Below, piece by piece: positions 1 to 6,209 of a DNA stretch of 64,000 nt (position 1 is the stretch's first letter; the number at the start of each line of letters is the position of its first letter). Below the pieces are notes generated by a model. The model was not told the origin of the DNA. It ran no database searches and saw nothing but the letters and a program-made list of their open reading frames with translations. The DNA comes from Arthrobacter rhombi (lineage in GTDB: Bacteria; Actinomycetota; Actinomycetes; Actinomycetales; Micrococcaceae), in contig NZ_FUHW01000052.1 in assembly GCF_900163545.1 (NCBI RefSeq), forward strand, positions 62,001 through 126,000. The letters run 5' to 3'. Position numbers and translations under genes: made by a program.

Positions 1-276
1 TCATCGGCAATTTCATGAGCGTCCCGGACGGAACGGGCTAGGCGATCCAGCTTGGTAACGACGAAGGTATCCCCGCGCGGCACGCGGCCAAGGCTCCGCG
101 TAGGCCAGCACGATTCTTATTGGTGCCGGTAAACCCGTGATCAACCTAGATGCGTTCCGGCTCGACGCCGAGGGCTACCAGGGCATCACACAGTGCGGTG
201 AGTTCTTGCTCTTCGGCGGACACTCGTGCATAGCCGGTGATGTTCTCAGACCTGCAGATAAGCGTGTCACATGAGG
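1..276 (-). pseudogene. Serine recombinase (resolvase/invertase) remnant, N-terminal part
   Basis: Read on the minus strand, this stretch encodes the start of a Tn3-resolvase/Pin-type serine recombinase. A segment resembling SENITGYARVSAEEQELTA carries the usual Y-x-R-V-S catalytic-serine motif, followed by DHGFTGTN and, after a frame change, TKLDRLARS. Two lesions are visible: a TAG stop replaces the codon before VDHG (near 143-145), and one base is missing just before the GDTFVVTKLDR segment (near 87-88). No in-frame ATG precedes the serine motif. The rest of the gene lies outside the window. It is a dead trace of a mobile element, and supports calling the first 6 kb accessory DNA. Confidence 0.8.
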
Positions 277-573
277 GCCCCTTCATTGGACAAGGCTGCG
301 GACGGGCCTTACGGAACGATGGCGGCTCAGTGCTCTAGGTAGCTGTCATTCTGAGCGGTGGCCTCCGGAGGGGGACCGGCTTGCGGGCACGGGATCGCCG
401 TCCCGAGGTCTTAGGACGCTCCGTACAATAGACGATGGAAAACGATGAGCCCCTATGCTTGAGCCGAGTCGCAGACAGGAATGCAGCTCTCTAGGCCGTA
501 GCTCAAGGTCATGAAGCATTTGTAGAATAGCCCCACAGGCGGTACCAAGTGGGCAGAAGGGCTGGGAGTAACC

Positions 574-972
574 ATGGAACGAAAAACCACTAACCCAAGG
601 CTAAGGGTTCTAGTCGGTACCTTGGTGGGATCCGCTGTCCTTGCCCTGGTCAGCACTTGGATACCAGCAATCATTGTCGGGATCGTCATTGCCCTTGTCG
701 CTGTCGCTTTATCGGTCCAGATTGCTGTTGTTGCAAGAACCGTGTCACGGGAGTCTGGTGCGGTCCACGCTGGCCCGACTATCCTGGGCACTGCTTGGGT
801 TTCAGCCACGGCTTGTGTGCTTCAGATCGCGTGGTCTTCATACCAGCTCTTGGCCAACGGTGTAGTTCTGGCTGCGGTTTCTGTCTTTGCTGGATTGATC
901 CTTGCGACGGTTCCCCTGAGCGCGCTGAAGAGTATGCCCAGAAGAGACCGTCATTCGGTCGGAACAAACTGA
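574..972 (+). CDS. Small four-helix membrane protein of unknown function
   Basis: This 132-residue protein has four hydrophobic segments, at roughly residues 11-30, 31-53, 66-85 and 91-115, and a basic C-terminus (RRDRH). No catalytic motif is visible and I do not recognise the family. The start is supported by a GGGAG sequence five bases before the ATG. It sits alone in AT-richer accessory DNA, with a recombinase remnant to its left and another small membrane protein to its right. Its role is unknown; a stress-related or defence-associated membrane protein is possible but has no direct support. Confidence 0.6.
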   Translation: MERKTTNPRLRVLVGTLVGSAVLALVSTWIPAIIVGIVIALVAVALSVQIAVVARTVSRESGAVHAGPTILGTAWVSATACVLQIAWSSYQLLANGVVLAAVSVFAGLILATVPLSALKSMPRRDRHSVGTN

Positions 973-1186
973 TCCTTGCTGCTCGCCCGCTGGGGATTCG
1001 CGGATTGAACGACAAGCAGCTGAATCGAAATTGTTGGACGTGTGGCGCCCGCGAGCACCATCCCGCAGTGGGTTCCTCTTGCAGGCACGAGGTCGCAGTC
1101 CAGACGACTTTGGAGATTCTGTGCAGTCGTCTTTGACAAAGATGCGGGGAACTACGCCGTAGTCCTACTGCATGTACCATCGAATT

Positions 1187-1402
1187 ATGTCTATTTCAAT
1201 CGCTCGAATCATCGACGACGACCGGCCCCTGGCGACCGCCTTCGCTCTGATTGGGATCGGATTTCTTTTGAGTCTGGTGGTCGGGCTGGTCGTCGGGTTG
1301 CTCGCCGAGGACTTTCGGTCAGCATTCGGATGGACTGGAGCCATCGGGATGTTCATGACGGCCATCACCTTGCCTATCGTCGTGACCAAGAGCCGCAAGT
1401 AG
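1187..1402 (+). CDS. Small two-helix membrane protein
   Basis: The 71-residue product has a short N-terminal stretch (MSISIARIIDDDR), then two hydrophobic helices at about residues 15-40 and 48-66, ending in a basic tail (TKSRK). An in-frame ATG five codons upstream (1172) is an alternative start; neither start has a clear ribosome-binding site. No family is recognised. It lies 200 bases after the four-helix membrane protein on the same strand and may share its history. The hydrophobic composition argues for a real gene rather than a chance frame, but the evidence is modest. Confidence 0.45.
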   Translation: MSISIARIIDDDRPLATAFALIGIGFLLSLVVGLVVGLLAEDFRSAFGWTGAIGMFMTAITLPIVVTKSRK

Positions 1403-1491
1403 TACATCGGCCTTCTGTCATCGCCCACCAGCATGTGGGTCAAGATGCCGCTTCGCTGTTCGGTCCCCTGAAACCGCAATCGGCAGGAGCC

Positions 1492-1690
1492 TCATCGGGC
1501 TGGGCCCTTGCCGTGTTCTCGCCGGCATTCATCACGATGGCCACGGACAATCCGTACCAGCAAGACGATCACGATCACGGTTGCAAGAGCTTGAAATCCG
1601 AGGCTATGGCGATCCAGGTTCCACATCACATAGGAACAGCCTGAGTGCCAGACTGATGACCATCAGGACGAGAGCAAGGCAGCTCAACAT
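1492..1690 (-). pseudogene. Possible frameshifted small membrane protein gene
   Basis: On the minus strand an ATG at 1690 opens a hydrophobic stretch (MLSCLALVLMVISLALRLFL), and that frame stops about 28 codons in. One frame over, the sequence continues with a second hydrophobic helix (ALATVIVIVLLVRIVRG), a charged tail and a TGA at 1492. Joining the two with a single-base shift gives a two-helix protein of about 65 residues, similar in plan to the neighbouring small membrane proteins. Alternatively, the second half could be an independent protein of 44 residues starting at the ATG inside it. No ribosome-binding site is clear. The interpretation is tentative. Confidence 0.3.
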
Positions 1691-1979
1691 AGTTTTCGTT
1701 CGCCTGGTTGAAACGTCGGCTATGACTCACTGGAGCCATTGCTTCGGGATCAGACTTTGGTTGAGAGCATGGAAGCAGGGGAACGTTGTCAAGGTTGGCC
1801 GCCTCCTTTTGTGGACACGTTGAAAGCGTCCGCTTAAGGTTCCCTTGCGGGCGCGGAAGTGCTGGTGAAAAGCCTATCGACACTTGTGCAGTCACGTGTT
1901 GAAGGCTGACATATCTTTTGGGAAAGACGTGTATTCCCTGAGGAGCGCCGGCTCAGTTGAAGCCAGCATGAAAAGAAAA

Positions 1980-2012
1980 GGCCCATCGTGACGATGGGCC
2001 CTTCAATTCTTT
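1980..2012. terminator. Bidirectional Rho-independent terminator-like hairpin
   Basis: A perfect 9-bp stem (1980-1988 with 1992-2000) around a 3-base loop is followed on the plus strand by a T-rich stretch. On the minus strand it is followed by TTTTCTTTT, so it could act in both directions. No adjacent intact gene explains it, which suggests that a gene has been lost here. Confidence 0.6.
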
Positions 2013-2079
2013 CTATGCACTACGCTGCCTAATCGAATGGCTGACCATTGACCAGAGGACCGATCCCGTAGTGCCCCTG

Positions 2080-2085
2080 TAGTCT
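2080..2085 (+). promoter_or_regulatory. -10 hexamer of the Abi-like gene, leaderless arrangement
   Basis: TAGTCT lies seven bases before the ATG at 2093, and no Shine-Dalgarno sequence is present. The spacing places the transcription start at or next to the start codon. No good -35 box is visible. Confidence 0.45.
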
Positions 2086-2092
2086 ACTACTT

Positions 2093-2749
2093 ATGCCTGA
2101 AGGATTGCCACACGTCAACATTCCCGCGCCAGAACAGGCCGTGGCGTGGCTATCGCAACACCGGTACGAAAAGTATCTGGCTTTAGCGTCCGGTGACCAC
2201 TTGTTGGCTATGGAAATCTGCGCATGGAACTCTGAACTATCGTCAGCAATCCTCCGCGATCTGGCCCATGTGGAGGTCGCTGTTCGAAACGCCTTTGACG
2301 CCCAGCTGGCGCCGGACTTTCCTGGTTGGGCAGCAGAGCCAGAACCTGGTTGGTTGCACCTGGAAAACGGCGCACAGCGAGTTCGTCTCAGGCAACGGAG
2401 ACTCAACAGCGACGGGTTGAAGCTGCTTCATAGCGCTCAACGCGATATCGGTGCCGCAGCTACCCACGGGATAGTCATGGCCAGACTGTCATTCGGGTTT
2501 TGGCAATTCCTGATCACACCAAGGGCACGTGAAAGTACACTCTGGACTCCTTATCTGCACAAGGCATTTCCACGCGGAACAGCCCGGGCCGATGTCGCAA
2601 AGTTTCTGGAGTCCGTGGTAAGCCTACGAAACCGGCTGGCCCACCTTGAACCTGTCGCTAGCGCCTCAACCAGCGTCACGAGCCGTCTGGCAGATATGAA
2701 TTCTCTTTTCATGCTCGTTTCACCAGAAGTCCATGACTGGATCACGTAG
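2093..2749 (+). CDS. Abi-like (abortive infection) protein with HEPN-type motif
   Basis: The 218-residue protein resembles the Abi_2/Abi-like family. It has an N-terminal helical part with a segment like ILRDLAHVEVAVRNAF (residues 53-68), an LSFGFWQFL segment (132-140), and near the end the sequence SLRNRLAHLEP (177-187). That last segment contains R179-x4-H184, the R-x(4-6)-H signature of HEPN ribonuclease domains. Family members are linked to phage-induced growth arrest or cell death, probably through RNA cleavage; activity here is inferred. It stands alone without an obvious antitoxin, in accessory DNA beside a repeated element. Length is typical for single-domain members of about 200-300 residues. 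Confidence 0.7.
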   Translation: MPEGLPHVNIPAPEQAVAWLSQHRYEKYLALASGDHLLAMEICAWNSELSSAILRDLAHVEVAVRNAFDAQLAPDFPGWAAEPEPGWLHLENGAQRVRLRQRRLNSDGLKLLHSAQRDIGAAATHGIVMARLSFGFWQFLITPRARESTLWTPYLHKAFPRGTARADVAKFLESVVSLRNRLAHLEPVASASTSVTSRLADMNSLFMLVSPEVHDWIT

Positions 2750-2924
2750 ATCAGCGACGTTACCGAAATCATCAACCACGCGCCCGTCACCGGACTGATA
2801 TCCACGAGCATCACGCGAGCCCCATAGAACGGGGCGGACAAATACCGTTCAGCGTGAAAGTTCCATCGCACCCGCAGATTCCAGTTGCACCAGTGGCGAA
2901 CATTGGCTGCCGTCCAGTTCAAGG

Positions 2925-3004
2925 TCCCCCTCGGACGGGCTCATCGATCTCTTTCACCCCATAGCGATCGGCATTCAGGCCGTCCGCCCGGAGGACCGGC
3001 TTAC
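2925..3004. repeat. 80-bp direct repeat, copy A
   Basis: This sequence recurs at 4181-4260 in the same orientation with one mismatch in 80 bases (A at the site where the other copy has C, near 2963). Within it, CGGACGG (2932-2938) and CCGTCCG (2980-2986) form a 7-bp inverted pair. The right edge continues as GGAAC, while the left edge of the other copy begins GTTCC, so an original element with short terminal inverted repeats is possible. It occupies most of the 308-base gap between the Abi-like gene and the next gene. Confidence 0.85.
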
Positions 3005-3057
3005 GGAACCTATGAGTCACAGGAATCCGGGTCACCTTGCGGTGGAATAATTGATGC

Positions 3058-3669
3058 ATGGTTGACGATCAGGCACGTGAATTCTCATCTATCACCGCTT
3101 GTTGGAGCGATGGATACGAAGCAGTTGAGCTCGTTGTGGACGGTGCACCTGTTCCGCATCTTGTTCAGCGTCAACGACTGGTCGGCTTGTCGCCCTTCGC
3201 GCGCCGTTTCCCCAAGTCCCGCGTCAGGGAGTGGCTGGCCGGCTACCGAGATCCCGGGCTGAGGGCCAACGCAGAATTGTCGAAGGGCGAGCTTGAACTC
3301 ACCGTCTGTTCGGTCGACGCGGACATTGATTGCGGTTCCTTTGCCGTTTGGCTTGAGCGTGACCACGACCGAGTGACCTGGCGCGGACCGCACTGGGCAG
3401 GGGACGATTCTGAAGACCCGCCGTCAGACGATGAGGTCTTGGATTCAGAGATCATCGAGGAAGACCCGCTCGTCTATTTCCCGGAAAAACTGGAGTTTCG
3501 AAGCGCGGACTACGACGCGGCCATGGATTCTGTCCAGCAATTGATGGATGCCCACCCTTGGCCGGTCTTTGCTCCAAATCCGACCGGCTGGTTTAGCCGG
3601 TTGATGAATCGAGCCAGGGGCAATAAAGGCGAACAACTACATTCCGACGACGATCCTGGGGGGTCATAG
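3058..3669 (+). CDS. Unknown acidic protein inside the repeat-bounded segment
   Basis: I do not recognise this 203-residue soluble protein. Its N-terminal two thirds look like a compact fold with several beta-type segments (ELELTVCSV, FAVWLER). A strongly acidic stretch follows (residues about 121-142, rich in D and E), and then a helical region with a basic patch near the C-terminus (SRLMNRARGNKG). No signal peptide or membrane segment is seen. It starts 54 bases after repeat copy A and is followed 52 bases later by the DUF1801 gene; both lie between the two repeats. An immunity or host-specific accessory role is conceivable but unproven. Confidence 0.6.
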   Translation: MVDDQAREFSSITACWSDGYEAVELVVDGAPVPHLVQRQRLVGLSPFARRFPKSRVREWLAGYRDPGLRANAELSKGELELTVCSVDADIDCGSFAVWLERDHDRVTWRGPHWAGDDSEDPPSDDEVLDSEIIEEDPLVYFPEKLEFRSADYDAAMDSVQQLMDAHPWPVFAPNPTGWFSRLMNRARGNKGEQLHSDDDPGGS

Positions 3670-3709
3670 AGGGTTCGTTGTGCGGGACTTCTGATGCACG
3701 ACCCGCGCG

Positions 3710-3715
3710 TAGACT
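3710..3715 (+). promoter_or_regulatory. -10 hexamer of the DUF1801 gene, leaderless arrangement
   Basis: TAGACT lies six bases before the ATG at 3722, and there is no Shine-Dalgarno sequence. This matches the leaderless pattern repeated elsewhere in the window and supports the chosen start. Confidence 0.5.
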
Positions 3716-3721
3716 CGTGGA

Positions 3722-4081
3722 ATGTCAAGTGTGGATGTCGATGCGTTCGTATCTGGACTCGCCGTCGGCTGGCAGCGGGACGCCTGCCTAGTGCTGCTGG
3801 AGGAAATTCGTGCGCTGCCGACTCCGCTGGAAGAGAGCATCAAATGGCGCAACCCCTACTTCGACTACAACGGCGCAGTCGTGAAGTGGTACGTAGCTAA
3901 GGCGTGGATCAACGTCTACTTCTACAAGGGCTATCTGCTCGAGGACTCGGAAGGCTTGTTCGAGCAAACCGACGACCTCCGGATGAGGACGGTCAAGATT
4001 ACCCAGGCCCGGCCCTTGGACCGGGTTTCCATTGCCGCGCTGCTGGATGCCGCCGTCGAGCTCAATACCCCGGGCGGGTAG
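3722..4081 (+). CDS. DUF1801 domain protein
   Basis: The 119-residue product matches the DUF1801/YdhG-like family. The typical opening is a helix that leads into a segment like EESIKWRNPYFDYNGAVV, followed by a beta-rich KWYVAKAWINVYFYKG stretch and a final helix. The fold is related to frataxin-like and SRPBCC-adjacent small proteins; its biochemical role is not established. The length is normal for the family. It lies between the two copies of the 80-bp repeat, on the same strand as the unknown acidic protein but with its own probable promoter. Such genes are common in accessory regions of soil actinobacteria. Confidence 0.75.
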   Translation: MSSVDVDAFVSGLAVGWQRDACLVLLEEIRALPTPLEESIKWRNPYFDYNGAVVKWYVAKAWINVYFYKGYLLEDSEGLFEQTDDLRMRTVKITQARPLDRVSIAALLDAAVELNTPGG

Positions 4082-4180
4082 ATGGCGCACCGGTGGCATG
4101 GCGTCGCACCCGGCGGCCGCGGGGGGCGGATCCGCGCATTCGAAAACCTCTTGCTGAGGTAAATCTGTATCACTAGGCGT

Positions 4181-4260
4181 TCCCCCTCGGACGGGCTCAT
4201 CGATCTCTTTCACCCCATCGCGATCGGCATTCAGGCCGTCCGCCCGGAGGACCGGCTTAC
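4181..4260. repeat. 80-bp direct repeat, copy B
   Basis: This is the second copy of the element at 2925-3004, in the same orientation, with 79 of 80 bases identical. The left border begins GTT followed by a C run. It lies 100 bases after the DUF1801 gene. The rest of the 322-base gap (4082-4403) shows nothing else that I can identify. Confidence 0.85.
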
Positions 4261-4403
4261 AGGACAGTGAGAGGCCGCTCATGCGGGACGCCCGTTGCGG
4301 GATCAAACAGCCAATCGAGAGTCATTCTGGAAGATCTTTCCCATCCCCGTAGACCGACTGCAACGAAGCGTATCTGCGGGGATGGAAGGTTGTGCGTGAT
4401 TCG

Positions 4404-4946
4404 CTATTGCAGAATTTCCGACAGTTCTTCCGCGCTCAACCGTCGATCTGCATAGACAAGTCGAATCGCGTTCGGATCTGGGTTTCCAGCATCGCTGTCC
4501 CGATGTATTAGGGAGAGTCCGACCTTTTCTGCCACCCGCGCTGAAGCCACATTGTGTTCGAGCAAGTACGCCACGATGGGGAGGCCGTGGTGGCTCATCT
4601 TCGCCTGCCTGACGGCTTCAAGCGAGAGTTCGGTGGCGAAACCTTGGCCCTGTGCGTCGAAGGCGAAGCGGTATCCCAGATTCCAGAAGGTATCTTGCTT
4701 GATGGAACAGCCGCCATAGCCGATAATCGTCTGGCTGGCGGGATTCCTTGCAACCCAGGTGCCCATCCCGTCGCGGTCCCACGCGGCAATCCATCGATCC
4801 AACATCACGCGGGTCTGTTCGATTTGGGTGTGGCGAAGGCTTGGAAAATGAGCCCAGACTCGCGGATCGCTACAGATCAAGTGCAAGCCAGCGGCGTCCT
4901 CGATCGTCGGGCGGTCCAGTAACAAGCGGTTCGTCTCAGCAATCAT
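4404..4946 (-). CDS. GNAT family N-acetyltransferase (RimJ/RimL type)
   Basis: The 180-residue protein opens with the RimJ/RimL-like ETNRLLLDRPTIEDA segment. It contains the acetyl-CoA pyrophosphate-binding loop QGQGFA (about residues 97-102) preceded by LGYRFAF, and ends with the NVASARVAEKVGL helix typical of the family. Substrates of such enzymes range from protein N-termini to small molecules and cannot be deduced here. The gene is a single transcription unit facing the repeat element. The start is supported by a TAGAAT hexamer six bases upstream. The fold assignment is secure; the substrate is unknown. Confidence 0.85.
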   Translation of the reverse strand: MIAETNRLLLDRPTIEDAAGLHLICSDPRVWAHFPSLRHTQIEQTRVMLDRWIAAWDRDGMGTWVARNPASQTIIGYGGCSIKQDTFWNLGYRFAFDAQGQGFATELSLEAVRQAKMSHHGLPIVAYLLEHNVASARVAEKVGLSLIHRDSDAGNPDPNAIRLVYADRRLSAEELSEILQ

Positions 4947-4952
4947 TTGGAG

Positions 4953-4958
4953 ATTCTA
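4953..4958 (-). promoter_or_regulatory. -10 hexamer of the acetyltransferase gene, leaderless arrangement
   Basis: On the minus strand, TAGAAT ends six bases before the ATG at 4946 and there is no Shine-Dalgarno sequence, so transcription probably begins at the start codon. Confidence 0.5.
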
Positions 4959-5078
4959 GTTACAAATCTTTGAACAGTCCCACATAGCGTTCACCGGCGG
5001 ACCAACGCGGGTAGCTGAACGCGGGGATGGGGGACTGGTTCTGCCTCACGTGTGGCAGCCAATCACGCCACCACCGTC

Positions 5079-5285
5079 TCAGCTATTCCAACGGTCTAGT
5101 GCTTCGCCGCCATCTCGTTCCTTCACGCGTTGGCCCCACCGGACCACGATGAAGGTCACGAACAGTGAAACCAAAATTGCCACAGCCCAACGAACGAGCA
5201 TCGGCACGTCGGTGTAAACATCCAGCATGGCGTTCATGGCGAATGCGGCAAGCAGGCCCGGAATTCCGATCAGAGAGTCACGCAT
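5079..5285 (-). CDS. Small membrane protein of unknown function
   Basis: From the ATG at 5285 the product has 68 residues. A hydrophobic N-terminal segment (IGIPGLLAAFAMNAML) is followed by a second helix (RWAVAILVSLFVTFIVV) and a charged tail. A longer reading from 5486 would add 67 residues, but these cross the 7-bp tandem repeat and have no protein-like character, so I prefer the shorter form. No strong ribosome-binding site is visible. No family is recognised; the protein resembles the other small membrane proteins of this region in size and plan only. Confidence 0.5.
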   Translation of the reverse strand: MRDSLIGIPGLLAAFAMNAMLDVYTDVPMLVRWAVAILVSLFVTFIVVRWGQRVKERDGGEALDRWNS

Positions 5286-5679
5286 AATACCCAGCGTTTC
5301 ATGCTTCACGGCGCACGGCGCACGGCGCAGGGCGCAGGGCGCACGGACACGGGGGTAGCACGCGAACTTGACCGGCTTCGCTTGATGATTCGCGCCCATG
5401 AAAAGGTCGGTAGTCCTGCTTTCCGACGAGTCAGGGGGCGTTGAGTTCCTGAACCTCCCGGGCAACATCGTCAGCAAATGCCGCATTTTCCTATACGCAA
5501 AGCGTCAGGACTCCATGGCCGGTACTTCGAGGCTTTGTGGTTCCAAGTAGACCCACGAATGAGCAGTGTGTCGCAGAGAATTCCGCAAGCGAATCGGGAG
5601 CCGGGGACGTCACGGCCGCCCGATCCGACAATGCGGGAGAATATGCATGCCGATCGCGTTCGGACATGGTCCTTGTGAT
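5286..5679. other. Gene-poor stretch with a microrepeat
   Basis: Apart from the 7-bp tandem repeat (5307-5346), I see no gene, RNA or promoter that I can support in these 394 bases. Open frames on both strands lack family resemblance and start signals. Confidence 0.5.
5307..5346. repeat. 7-bp tandem repeat
   Basis: Five consecutive 7-base units are present: three of CACGGCG followed by two of CAGGGCG (5307-5341). A partial unit CACGG follows. The unit length is not a multiple of three times a codon frame unless three units change together, so copy-number slippage here would shift any reading frame across it. It lies just upstream of the small membrane gene that starts at 5285. Confidence 0.85.
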
Positions 5680-5853
5680 TTAGATTTGGCCTCGCTCGTC
5701 CGCGACGACCTGTTCACGGAGCAAGGTCAACGCTCGCAATGCCGAACTGTGAAGCTCGACGCTGCCTTTGCTGTAGTTGTCTACTGCCTTTTTCAACTCG
5801 CCGAAGGTCTTCACGATCACTTCGTCGACTTCGATTCGGTCAATGCCGTCCAT
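5680..5853 (-). CDS. Small hypothetical protein, second gene of a two-gene unit
   Basis: The 57-residue product begins MDGIDRIEVDEVIVKTF, followed by a helix-forming segment with balanced charge (LKKAVDNY ... ALRALTLLREQV). It looks soluble and helical; I recognise no family. The start is fixed by an AAAGGA ribosome-binding site nine bases upstream, which overlaps the stop codon of the preceding small gene; only five bases separate the two genes. The tight coupling suggests that they are made together, as in many toxin-antitoxin or phage accessory pairs, but nothing in the sequence proves such a role. Confidence 0.55.
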   Translation of the reverse strand: MDGIDRIEVDEVIVKTFGELKKAVDNYSKGSVELHSSALRALTLLREQVVADERGQI

Positions 5854-5858
5854 CGTCT

Positions 5859-6053
5859 CTATTCCTTTCGATGTTCGTTCGTTCGCCACCATCGTAGCCA
5901 GGCAGGCTGTGCCGACCGGCCTGCAGCCGCGATATCGGACAGTGCCGCCAGCGGGGTCTGTGCCACCCGCTTCGCAGACCGTTGCCAAACGGACACGGAC
6001 TCGTTGCGCAGACGACTTCCGACTTCCTTGCAGTCGTCGTTGAAAAACGACAT
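5859..6053 (-). CDS. Small hypothetical protein, first gene of a two-gene unit
   Basis: The 64-residue product opens MSFFNDDCKEVGSRLRN and is rich in arginine and tryptophan towards the end (WLRWWRTNEHRKE), giving a basic, amphipathic character. There is no Shine-Dalgarno sequence before the ATG at 6053. The next gene's ribosome-binding site lies within its last codons, which argues that both frames are real. No family is recognised. It is the last gene before the conserved chromosome (heme A synthase) begins. Confidence 0.45.
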   Translation of the reverse strand: MSFFNDDCKEVGSRLRNESVSVWQRSAKRVAQTPLAALSDIAAAGRSAQPAWLRWWRTNEHRKE

Positions 6054-6209
6054 CGGGGCAATATTCGCAGTCTCATGGGGCGCCGGGGAGGAGCGGCCAA
6101 CTGCAGGCCCGGGAACCCGCGGCGTGATTCCGCACCCGACCCGGGGTGGAGACCTGAAGGCCCCGTTCCTGCACCATGGGGAAGGAGCCGGGCAGTCGGC
6201 GGGGCGCCG

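Larger units (their letters stand above)
1403..2092. other. Gene-poor stretch between small membrane genes and the Abi-like gene
   Basis: No convincing intact gene is visible here. The stretch contains a possible broken two-helix membrane gene on the minus strand (1492-1690), then about 280 bases with nothing recognisable, and then a strong hairpin (1980-2000). The last bases hold the probable promoter of the Abi-like gene. The open frames on the plus strand have no family resemblance and poor composition, so I regard them as chance. Confidence 0.5.

Noticed and set aside
2925..4260. The 80-bp repeats as integron attC sites
   Set aside because: They follow genes on the same strand and contain an inverted pair, but the core sites (GTTRRRY and RYYYAAC) are not present and no integron integrase is in view.
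5307..5346. A CRISPR-like array
   Set aside because: The units are 7 bases long and directly tandem with no spacers; no cas genes are present.
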